A DNA stretch of 14,228 nt from Parvularia atlantis (taxonomy: Eukaryota; Opisthokonta; Rotosphaerida), in NCBI GenBank assembly GCA_943704415.1, contig CALSCO010001046.1, positions 1 through 14,228 on the forward strand, given 5' to 3'. Within the stretch, counting starts at the first letter, position 1, and every line of letters begins with the position of its first letter. The translations under genes and the position numbers were made by a program. The notes beneath the pieces were generated by a model. It saw only the letters and a list, made by a program, of their open reading frames with translations. It ran no database searches and was not told where the DNA came from. This document shows, in pieces, positions 1 through 11,145 of the stretch.

Positions 1-91
1 CCGCACGACCGGTGCGGCTGCTGCGAAACGGCGGCAGCGTTGGCCCTAGCCGTCGTGTGTGCGCGCTGTGTGCTCACGCGTGCGTCCTCAG

Positions 92-2618
92 GAGTTCCAG
101 TACATTGACGAGGACGGCAAGGACCAGGGCGCCAACATCCGCGTCAAGTCGAAGGAGCTCACGCAGCTGATCCAGGCGCGCCGCCCGAGTCAGCCCGTGC
201 GTGCCCAGGCTGACCGGGCCCGGCCGCATGCACGCACGCACAGGACGACGAGCTGATCAAGCAGGAGCGCGAGAAGGCGCGGCAAGTGCGCATTCGTCTG
301 TCGGGCAAGGGCAACAGCGTGAGGTGCGTGGGTGCCCTTCCCCCCCGTTGGGCTGCATGCCTGACGCGCCCGTGCGCCAGCGCGTCGGACAACTACCGCG
401 CGTACGACAGCCCGACCTCGTCCAGCGCACCCGCCGCCAGCAGCCCGTACCGCGACGACTACAGCTACACGGCGAGGTGCCCCTGGCTTTGCGTGGCGCC
501 TGCCGCTCGTTGTCTCATACATGCGCGCACGCCGCAAGCGAGAGACAACGCGCCACGCAGACGCAGGGCAGGACCACCGCCGCCCCCACGGACGACGAGG
601 ACCGCGAGCTCAAGCGCGTGCTTGAGGAGAGCCGCCGGCAGTTTGAGCAGGAGGAGCAGCTGCGGATCCACAGCCAGGTGCGGCAGCCGTGCTGTGCGGC
701 CGCACACGGGCTGAGGCGCGGCCGCTTCGCCAGGACCAGCTGCAGCGCGCACTCGAACGCAGCAGGATCGACGACGCGCCCGTGCGCAGCCAGGATCCGA
801 CCGCGGACCTCTTCAGCTCGGTCAGTCGCGCCCCGTGCTGGCAGGCGGGCGCAGACTGACGCCGCGCGCAGGGCCCGGCCGCCGTCAGCAGCTCGAGCGG
901 CGGCCTGGGCTCGTACGCGATCGCCCCGCCGCCTGGCGACGCGGCCCGCCGTCAGCGCCACCGCCCGTGCGCTGTTGTGCGCCAGCGTAATCTCTGGCCT
1001 GGCTGAGACGCGGCGCGGCAGAACGGGCGCGCCGGGCGCCTCAGCCGACTCATTTGACGCCCACGGCGCGGGCAACGACGTCGCCTCCGACTACGAGTTT
1101 GCGCCGGCCAAGCCCAAGGCACGCCCGGTGCACGCCTTCGTCGGCTGCCGTTCTGACACGCAGCCCGTCGCGCAGGGCAAGGAGCCTGCGTTTGACCCGT
1201 TTGCGCCGTCGGCGCCGGCGAGCACGTCGACCACCCGCCCGGCCGCGTCAACCATGTACCGCGCGGCCGCGGCGGCCGCGGCGGTCGACCCGTTCGCGTC
1301 GGCTCCGGCGGCAGCGGCGGTCGACCCGTTCAGCAGCCTTGGCTCGCCGCCGTCGCAGAAGAAGTCCGCGTACGACCCGTTTGCGTCGGCCGCGCCCGCA
1401 GCTGCTGCGCCGCGCGACCCGTTTGGTGAGCGCTCTGCAGCTGGGCGCGGCCGTGATGACTCACAAACGCACGCCGCGCAACAGCCTCCTCTGCCGACCC
1501 GTTCGCACCCAAGCCGGCGACCGGCGCGGCCGGGGGCAGCGCGTTTGACGCGGCCTTTGACGGCGGCAAGGAGGCCAAGAAGCTTCCGCATCAACTCGCA
1601 GGCAAGGTGCGCGTGTGCGAAAGGGCAGCGGCGGTGACAACGCCTGACGGGGCAGCGCCGACGCAGCACGACCCGAACGCGATGCTTGCCGAGATCGCGC
1701 GCAACGCCACGCGTATCGACGAGTTTGCGCAGCTCGGCGACAGCCGCCTGCGCTCGTCCTCGACCACGGCGACGAGCACGCACGCGACCACGCCCAGTCT
1801 GGCCATCCCGGGCGCTGGGTGCGTGCCGTGCGCGCGTGTGTCTGCAGCTGACGCGGTCTCTGTGGCTCTAGCAAGGCTGGCATGACCGGCGCGCCCACGC
1901 CGGCCAACTCGTTCAACCCGTCCGCGGCCTTTGCCCCGGGCAGCGTCACCTCGTTCTCGCCGCCCACGGGCGGCTTTGCCGCGCCCACGCCGGCCAACTC
2001 GTACAACCCGGGCGCCGCCTTTGCCGCGCCCACGCCGGCCAACTCATACAACCCGGCCAGCGGCTTCCCGCCGATGATGGCCGCGCAGCCGACCGCGTAC
2101 CGGCCGGTGCGTGCGCTCCGCGTGTGAGAGCGCGTGCGGTCTGAGCGCGCGGTGGCGCAGGCCGCACCGATCGCCGCAGCACCGTACAACCCGTTCGGCG
2201 CGCCCGCGACCGCCGCATACGGTGCGCGCGCGCGCGTTGCCCCCCCCCCCCCCCCCCCCGCTGGTCACGCTGGCCTAACCGGCGCCGTAAGACCCCTTCG
2301 CGTCGCTTGCGCCGACGGCGAGCGCGGGTGCGCCAGCCGCGGCACCGGTGATGCAGCCGACGCACGTAGGCGAGGCGGCGTCGCTTGATCCGTTTGGCAA
2401 CATCGTTGACCTGTCGACCGACGCGTGCGTCGCGCGCGCCTGCTGTGCCTCATCCACGCGCTTTGTGCTGACTGACCTGCGGCGCCAGGCTCGCCAACCG
2501 CAACTCCAAGAACCCGTTCGGGTCGGCCGCGCGCAAGTACGACTGGGGCGAGCAGCCCAAGCCGCAGGTCTCACTCAACGACCTCAAGAAGCAGCAGGGC
2601 GGCGCGCCGCCGTTCTGA
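92..2618 (+). CDS. ENT1: Epsin (ENTH/UIM/DPF/NPF endocytic adaptor), 3' part of gene
   Basis: Epsins bind PI(4,5)P2, ubiquitinated cargo, AP-2/clathrin and EH-domain proteins at endocytic sites. The 5' end lies outside the window. The first visible exon carries the end of the ENTH domain (FQYIDEDGKDQGANIRVKSK, then DDELIKQEREKARQ). Two UIM-like helices follow (RELKRVLEESRRQ; DQLQRALERSR, with the L-x-x-A-L-x-x-S pattern), then eight DPF motifs, an APTPANS repeat region and two NPF motifs (YNPFG, KNPFG). The protein ends in GGAPPF. Exons: 92-175, 244-323, 381-476, 572-677, 734-820, 872-966, 1022-1127, 1176-1425, 1485-1606, 1667-1818, 1872-2106, 2161-2221, 2292-2424, 2489-2618. They total 1737 bases, or 578 residues plus TGA. 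The first intron appears to be GC-AG. The acceptor at 571 (alternative 544) and the in-frame intron 1128-1175 are the least certain. Bases 1-91 are mostly intron; 1-11 may be exon. Family call is firm; the symbol is by analogy to yeast. Confidence 0.93.
176..243 (+). other. Probable GC-AG intron in epsin
   Basis: Joining CAG at 173-175 to GAC at 244 restores the family-like run LTQLIQDDELIKQERE. The donor reads GCGCGC, which is this window's common donor GTGCGC with T changed to C. The length (68) is typical here, a CTGAC branch-like site lies inside, and the acceptor is CACAG. A GT donor at 197 is also in frame, but it would add seven residues (ARRPSQP) not expected in this conserved stretch. 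Confidence 0.6.
1891..2055 (+). repeat. Three near-identical 30-base coding repeats (APTPANS-Y/F-NP)
   Basis: Copies lie at 1891-1920, 1981-2010 and 2026-2055. They differ by only a few bases and encode APTPANSFNP, APTPANSYNP and APTPANSYNP. Copies 2 and 3 sit in tandem as a 45-base unit with an (S/G)AAFA linker. The repeat lies in the disordered tail of the epsin and probably arose by recent local duplication. Confidence 0.85.
2240..2259 (+). repeat. C homopolymer of about 20 bases in an epsin intron
   Basis: A run of about twenty C lies inside intron 2222-2291, upstream of a CTAAC branch-like site and a GTAAG acceptor. The count may be affected by sequencing error. Confidence 0.8.
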
Positions 2619-2797
2619 GCCTGCGCTTCGTCCTCTTCCCCCCCCTTAGATCCCTCCCGTCTTCCAGTCTCGTTTCCCCACGCAGCTCTCTGTGTTTCTC
2701 GCCTGTTTGTTGTCGTGCGTCCTGAGAACCTTGTGCGCGCAAGCAAGAAAAACACTTATGCATTGGTGGGCGGCGGTCTGGCCGGCGCCAAAAAAAA
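2619..2797. other. Convergent 3' intergenic region
   Basis: These 179 bases separate the stop codons of the epsin (+) and the WW protein (-). The first part is pyrimidine-rich (TTCCCCCC, TTTCTCGCC), and an A-rich patch (AAGAAAAACACTTATG) follows. No canonical AATAAA was seen. The two 3' UTRs must be short or overlap. Confidence 0.6.
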
Positions 2798-4449
2798 TTA
2801 GGCGACGATGGCGTCGAGGCGCTGCTGCAGCTCCTTGAGGTCGCTGGACGAGTTGCTGCGAGAGACGAAGCCCGAGTCCTCGCGGATGTGCACCTTGCAC
2901 GAGCCCGGCGGACTGGGCAGCCGCAGTCCCCCGGTGCCAGGCACGGCCGCGGTGCGCGAGCGCATGTCGAGCCAGCCGCCGGCGTTGTGGCTGGAGCTGG
3001 CGGTCTTGTGGCTGTGAGTGCGTGTCGAGGAGTTACTATCAAGATACCGCTCATCGGCCAGAGGGCCTCCAGCGGTGCTAGCGAATCTCCCCGCGACCCT
3101 CGGTCGTTCCGTCTGGGAACTATGAAAATGGCCCCACGAGCAGGGCCGAGCCCATGGGGCGGTAAGGAAATAGTTCCAAGCGCAGCCCCTCGCCTTTCCC
3201 CCCTTCTTTTGCTTCGCCCTGCCCCGCAGCCAGCGTGCCGGCAGCGCACCTGTCCCAGACGTCCAGCATCGGGGGTGTTGTGTGGGCCGAGGGCGAGCCG
3301 GGGAAGGACGTCGACGACGTCGAGGCCGGCGACGTGTGCTGTTCGGCGACGACGCTGCGCGCGTAGCAAGCGGTCAGCGACCGCGCATGAGGGGGAAAAT
3401 ATACAAGCACGCACTGGACGCCCGTCGGCACGTGCCAGTGCACGCTCGTCGTTGTGGCGCGCGCGCTGAGCGGGAGCGGTGCGGCGAGCGAGCGGGCGGC
3501 GGCGGTGGTGCGGCGTGCGGCGAGCGACGACGCGGGCCCGGACATGAGCGCGCTGTCAGATGAGACCGATGTGGGCGAGGGCGGGTCGAGGTCGTGCACG
3601 CGGAAGGCGGCGGCGCGGGACCGCGTCGGCAGGCCCGTCGTGCTCGTCTTCTTCTTCTTCTTCTTCTCGGGCGTGCCGGCGAGGGCGGCGCTCTTGGCGT
3701 CAAGCGGCGACGTGGGCGACGGCAGTCCGTCCGAGGTCTTGGCGCGGAGCTTGCGCGCGCGCGGCCGGGGCGACTTGTCGGCGACGGACGACGACGACGC
3801 CAAGTGGGGCTCCTCGGACGCGGGTGAGGTCGCGGACGCCGTGCGCGGCGCGCGCTTGGCCGGCCGCTCGGACCGCGGTGGCCGAGTCGATGCGGTGGCG
3901 ACGACGCCAGCCTCGCGCGGGTGCAGCCACGTGGTTGAGCGGGTCGCGTGGCTGCAGCGTGCGGGCGACGTGAGCGTGCGGAAGAAGCAGAAAAAGAGAC
4001 CGCACGCACTCGATGTAGTACACGGCGCCCTCGGGCGTGAACGCGCGGTCCCAGCCAGCCGGGAGGTCATCGGGGGAGAATTTGGGCCGCTGCGCGAGCT
4101 GCTGCTGGAGCTGGAAGAGCTGCTGCTGCTGCTGCTGCTGCTGTTGCTGCTGCTGCGTCTGGCGCGCGTCCCCGAGGTCGCTCTGCGCGGGGGGGTCAGC
4201 GACCCCTCTGCCAGCGAACGAGCGCGCGCATGCGCACGAACGCACCACCGCCAGGCGTGTTTCGTGGTGGTCCTGGTGCAGCGCGCGGCGTATCCGCAGG
4301 AAGAGCTTGATGTTGTACACGAAGAGGACGGTCGCGACCAGCGCGATGCCGACGAAAACCGCCGTCGTCATGAGTGGGCTGAGCCCCTGCTGCTGCTGCA
4401 GTTGCTGCTGGTAGAGCAGCGCTGGGCCGCCGTCGCCGGCGGGCCGCAT
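2798..4449 (-). CDS. Single-pass membrane protein with poly-Q and WW domain
   Basis: No named family was recognised. Five exons (4246-4449, 4010-4182, 3415-3951, 3250-3354, 2798-3011) total 1233 bases, or 410 residues. A short Q-rich N-terminus precedes one membrane segment at about residues 28-51 (MTTAVFVGIALVATVLFVY), followed by a basic stop-transfer sequence (LRIRR). Twelve Q come next (4120-4155), then a WW domain at about 108-137: LPAGWDRAFTPEGAVYYI, split by intron 3952-4009, joined to DHATRSTTWLHP. The signature Trp residues are 112 and 134. The long tail is Ser/Thr/Pro- and Lys-rich, with a KKKKKK run and proline clusters, and ends in SSSDLKELQQRLDAIVA, a likely short coiled coil. 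WW domains bind proline motifs, so it could be a membrane-anchored scaffold, with the WW domain on the cytosolic side if the N-terminus faces out; that is inference. The ATG at 4449 is the first in frame with the membrane segment. Intron 3012-3249 is unusually long for this window (238). Confidence 0.85.
4120..4155 (-). repeat. CAG-type triplet run coding 12 Q
   Basis: An almost pure CTG run on the + strand, with one TTG interruption, codes poly-glutamine just before the WW domain of the membrane protein. Confidence 0.9.
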
Positions 4450-4897
4450 GGAATCTGCGAGGGACGGGGGGCCTTGTCAAAAGGGCAGGTCAAAGGGGCG
4501 GCCCAGAAACGCAAGAAAAAAAAAGGCGAGCGCGCGCGTGGGTGCGCGAGGGACGTGAGGTGTGCACGAGGAGTACGGGTGCACGGGTGCGCGAGTGCAC
4601 GGAGCGTGGGGTGGGGCAGGCCGCGCACAGCCCGCGAGGGCGCGCGCGCATAACTGAGGGAGAAAACGTTCTTGCGTGCGGCGCACGAGCCCGGGGGTGT
4701 CATGGCGTGCGCGGGTGAGACGGCGGTTTCACCCGGGGAAGCCGCGCGCCCATGCTGCCTGCGCTGTTGCTGGGCCGCGCTCAGTGACAGCATGGGTGGG
4801 ATCGATCGGCCCGCCGCCGTGACGGAGAGACGCTGACAAAGCCGCGCGCGTCATTTTCCTCTGCGCAGCCCAGCACCGCACCGCGCCGCACCCAGCC
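4450..4897. promoter_or_regulatory. Divergent intergenic region, WW protein / glutathione transferase
   Basis: These 448 bases lie between the two start codons (4449 minus, 4898 plus), so both promoters should be here. No TATA box was found. Visible are an A-run (AAGAAAAAAAAAGG near 4511), a G-rich stretch of GTGC/GTGCACGG-like repeats at about 4530-4615, and a T-rich CATTTTCC with CTGCGCAG shortly before the + strand ATG, which could be a 5' UTR splice acceptor. Reading frames here are low-complexity and show no family signature. Confidence 0.5.
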
Positions 4898-6038
4898 ATG
4901 AGCTCGGATCCCGTCATCACACTCTACGTGGCCCGTGCGCCCGCCCCCGCGCCCGCCCCCCTCACACCGCCTGGACTCACACGACCCGCGCACAGCCACG
5001 CCCAACGCGCACAAGATCTCCATCGCGCTCGAGCTGCTGGGCGTGCCGTACAAGGTGCACTCACTCGACCTGGCCAAGAACGAGCAGAAGGAGGCGTGGT
5101 TCATCGCCATCAACCCTAACGGCCGCATCCCGGCTATCATCGACCACAAGCGGTGCGCACAACTCGCAGCTCGCGCCGTCCGCGCTGACACACTCGCAGC
5201 GGCGACTTTGCGGTGTTCGAGTCGGGCGCGATCCTGCTCTACCTGGCCGAGCACTACGTGCGCCAACGCTCTCCGCGGCACGCCCGTCGCGCTCACGCGC
5301 GCTCACGCCTGCCGGCCGCAAACCCGCAGGACCCGCAGCACCTCCTGCTCTCAACCGACGCGAACGAGCGCAGCACCCAGCTCGCGTGGCTCTTCTGGCA
5401 GCACGGCGGCCTCGGCCCAATGGCCGGCCAGGTGGCGGTCTTGTGCCGTGCGCGCCCGTGCGAGCGCTAACCGGCACGCCGCGCCAGGCCAACCACTTCT
5501 ACCGGTACGCGCCCGAGACCGTCCCGTACGCGATCCAGCGCTACCAGAACGAGGTCAAGCGCTTGATCGGCGTGCTTGAGGGCCAGCTGGCCGACGGCCG
5601 TGACTTTATTGTGCGCATCTTTCACACTGCTCGACCTGGCAGACCCTCTCACCCGCGCGCGCGCGCGCGTACACAGAGCGGCAAGACGTTCAGCGTGGCC
5701 GACGCCGCCACGTTCAGCTGGACCGCGGGCTACGAATACTCGCTCGGCTACGACTGGCCGCTGGAGACGGTGCGTGCCCGCCGCGTGGCTTGGGCTCGCC
5801 GCCGTCTGATGCGCACGCGAATCCGCCGCAGAACGCCCCGAACGTGTTCAAGTGGCTCAAGCGCTGCATCGCCATCCCCGCCGTGCGCCGCGGCTACTGC
5901 GTCCCGCGCGACAACACGTACATGATCGAGCACGACTTCCACATCGACCGCGACGCGATGACCGCCCAGCTGCAGCGCATGCGCAGCTGGTTCGCCGACC
6001 CCAAGGGCAACGCCGCACCCGCCCAGCCCAAGATCTGA
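4898..6038 (+). CDS. Glutathione S-transferase, Ure2p/YfcG (nu-like) type
   Basis: Expected to use glutathione in the cytosol for conjugation or disulfide/peroxide reduction. Seven exons (4898-4934, 4996-5152, 5200-5257, 5330-5431, 5488-5610, 5677-5769, 5832-6038) total 777 bases, or 258 residues, a normal length. The thioredoxin-like half covers about residues 6-85. It has [15 protein letters not shown], whose T-P-N motif marks the active site in Ure2/YfcG relatives (Thr14, Asn16); NGRIPAI with the cis-Pro at 58; and the glutathione-binding ESGAI at Glu72-Ser73. The helical half (about 95-230) has FSVADAATF, the N-cap box Ser165-Asp168 of the family. The last 30 residues are charged and Pro/Ala-rich. 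The ATG in CCAGCCATGAG is the first, and it sits just before the fold. All introns are 47-72 bases. Substrate cannot be read from the sequence. No N-terminal prion-like Q/N region as in yeast Ure2 is present. Confidence 0.95.
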
Positions 6039-6063
6039 GGCGCCGCCGTCCGTCCGCGCGCGC

Positions 6064-6065
<2 letters not shown>

Positions 6066-6140
<75 letters not shown>
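6066..6140. repeat. (GT)n microsatellite
   Basis: About 37 uninterrupted GT dinucleotides start 28 bases after the glutathione transferase stop codon, preceded by CGCGCG. The alternating purine-pyrimidine sequence could form Z-DNA. It lies between two convergent genes, in the 3' UTR of one or both. Confidence 0.97.
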
Positions 6141-6141
<1 letters not shown>

Positions 6142-6174
6142 CATGTGCAAAATGAGAATTCTGCAACAAGCAAC

Positions 6175-6180
6175 AATAAA
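6175..6180 (+). terminator. Candidate poly(A) signal AATAAA
   Basis: The hexamer AATAAA lies 137 bases after the glutathione transferase stop, just beyond the GT repeat and before the stop codon of the convergent kinase gene at 6194-6196. If used, the + strand transcript would probably run into the kinase 3' coding end as antisense. Confidence 0.45.
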
Positions 6181-6193
6181 TGCAGAAGAAGGC

Positions 6194-9599
<3,406 letters not shown>

Positions 9600-9645
9600 C
9601 CGAGTTGCGATTTTTTGTTTTTCGCGCGAACGGCAAATTGCGATG
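9600..9645. promoter_or_regulatory. 46-base AT-richer gap between TTC14-like stop and Rim15-like coding
   Basis: This is one of the few AT-rich patches in the window (TTTTTTGTTTTT on the + strand). It holds two copies of TTGCGAT (9605-9611 and 9638-9644). It could be the terminator of the upstream gene, the core promoter of the downstream gene, or the inside of an intron if the two genes are fused. Confidence 0.4.
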
Positions 9646-11111
9646 TCAGGGCGGCGACGCGCGCGGCACGGGCGACACGGAGGGTGGGCTGGGCGGGCGT
9701 GGCGCAGATGCAGACGCGGCCGTTGTGCTGCTGGTGCCGTTGGCCGGCGCGGCGCTGTGCCCTGGTCGATCCGAAGCGCGCTCCGATGAATCGCCGCGCT
9801 CCCGGTCGCGGTCGCGGTCGCGGTCGTGCTTGTGCTTGTGCTTGTGCCTGTGCTTGGACCGGTGGTGCCGGTGCCGCTCGCTATCGCCGCTGTGTTTCTT
9901 CTCTGCGTGCGACGAGCGCTTCTTGTCCTGCGACGGCGGCATCAGCACCGTCAAGTGTACACACGCTTGGCCGCACCTGCTTCTTGCGGTACTTCTGTCG
10001 GCGATGCTTGCCCTCGCCCACGCTGCCGCTGTCGCTGTCGCCACTGCCGCCGCTACCGCTGAAGCCGCTGCCGCGGCCGCCGCCGCCGCTGCTGCTGCTG
10101 CTGCTGCTGCTATCGCTATCGTCGCCGCTACCCGTGCGACCCCTTTTGCTACGCTTGCCCGACGACCGCGCGTCCTGCCGCAGCTTTTCGATCGCGCGCG
10201 TCGACAAGCTGGCGATCAGCGACGACGTGCCAGCCGACGTGGAGCGCGTGGGCGACATGAGTGCTATGGTCGCGCCCTGCGGCCTCGTCGTCAGTCATCG
10301 GGCTGCATGCGTGCCGGCGCGCATGCAGCCGAGCGGCACCTCGAGCAGCTTGGCGCGCGTGGCCTCAAGGTACTTGGCCGCGTTACGGTGCCCGCTGTCA
10401 ACCTCGAGCGCACGCTCAAAGTCCTGCACGGCCTTGTCGAGCTTTCCCTGCGGTCGCGCAGCGTGGGCACACGCAGCAGCCTGCCGCACAAGCAAGCGCA
10501 GGCGCACCATGTTGGCGAAGGCGGCGCCGCGGGCGACGTACGCGTCGGCGCAGTCGCGGTCGATCTCGACGGCCTTGCGGTACGACGCGATCGCCTCGTC
10601 GTACTTGCCCTGCTTGGCCAGCGCGACACCGCCAACGACGCTGCGTGGGCTTGTCAGGGTGCGGCCCACGCGCGAGCGTCGCCCGCCCACGCACAGCTCC
10701 TGGGCCCACGCGCGGTTCTGTTGCTGCCGGAGCGCGTCGTACATGTCCTCGCGCGCACAGTCCCACCACGCTCTCCTGCGGCGGCGCCTCTCGCCGTCGC
10801 TGCGGTCGCTGCGGTCGCTGCATGCGTGCGTGGGTGCGTGCGTGCGTGGGTGAGTGGGTGCGTGCGTGCGTGAGCGTCCGCACACGGCCGCACAGGGGTG
10901 CACGCAACGGCGCGGCCGCGGCGGCGGTGAGCCGGTCCCAGCAGGCGTGCGGGTCGATGTGCAGCGCGGCCTCGAGGCGCTCGTGAGCAAACAGGTCATG
11001 CGGGGGCGCGCCCACGACGAGCTCCAGGGGCAGCGCGGCCGGCGACGGCGTGGCCGGGGCGTGCGGAGGCAGCGCGGCCGACGTGAGCCGCGTGCGCAAG
11101 CCGTCCGCCAT
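9646..11111 (-). CDS. TTC14: TTC14-like tetratricopeptide-repeat protein with Ser/Gly and basic tail
   Basis: Exons: 10884-11111, 10695-10747, 10508-10640, 10340-10447, 9977-10276, 9646-9927; 1104 bases, 367 residues. The N-terminus (MADGLRTRLTSAALPP...) is Ala/Pro-rich. MYDALRQQQNRAWAQEL leads into two TPRs at about 95-165 (GKYDEAIASYRKAVEI, DAYVARGAAFANMGK, DKAVQDFERALEV, HRNAAKYLEATRAKLL). This arrangement matches the TPR block of TTC14, a nuclear RNA-associated protein in animals. The tail has RAIEKLRQD, a Ser/Gly-rich stretch, and a KH/RD/RE-rich segment (KHRHKHKHKHDRDRDRDRE) typical of spliceosome-linked proteins. The S1 RNA-binding domain of animal TTC14 is not visible. A role in RNA processing is inference. 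The first intron (10748-10883) is the least certain boundary; its 136 bases include a GTGC-type minisatellite. The stop TGA lies at 9646-9648. Confidence 0.82.
10821..10878. repeat. Imperfect GTGC/GTGG tetranucleotide minisatellite
   Basis: On the + strand the sequence is a string of TGCG, TGGG and TGAG units. It lies inside the first intron of the TTC14-like gene. Expansion here may explain why this intron is about twice the usual length. Confidence 0.75.
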
Positions 11112-11145
11112 GCGCTGTCACACTTTCTGCGCGCGCGCTCGAGCC
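11112..11145. promoter_or_regulatory. 34-base gap between divergent start codons
   Basis: The start codon of the TTC14-like gene (11111-11109, minus) and that of the promethin-like gene (11146-11148, plus) are separated by only 34 bases. Both promoters must overlap the other gene's coding or transcribed sequence, or true starts lie further in. There is no room for two separate core promoters. Confidence 0.6.

Noticed and set aside
201-1637. Long open + strand frame of 478 codons
   Set aside because: It crosses several epsin introns and matches the epsin only in parts (UIM, DPF blocks). In GC-rich DNA stops are rare, so long frames are expected by chance.
3454-4653. 399-codon + strand ORF with poly-Leu
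   Set aside because: It is antisense to the WW-domain gene, whose spliced frame has clear WW and membrane signatures.
5894-6169. ORFs with long His-Thr or Cys-Val runs
   Set aside because: They are translations of the GT/CA microsatellite, not genes.
10821-10878. CRISPR-like or telomere-like repeat
   Set aside because: Units are 4 bases and imperfect, with no spacers; it is a simple minisatellite within an intron.
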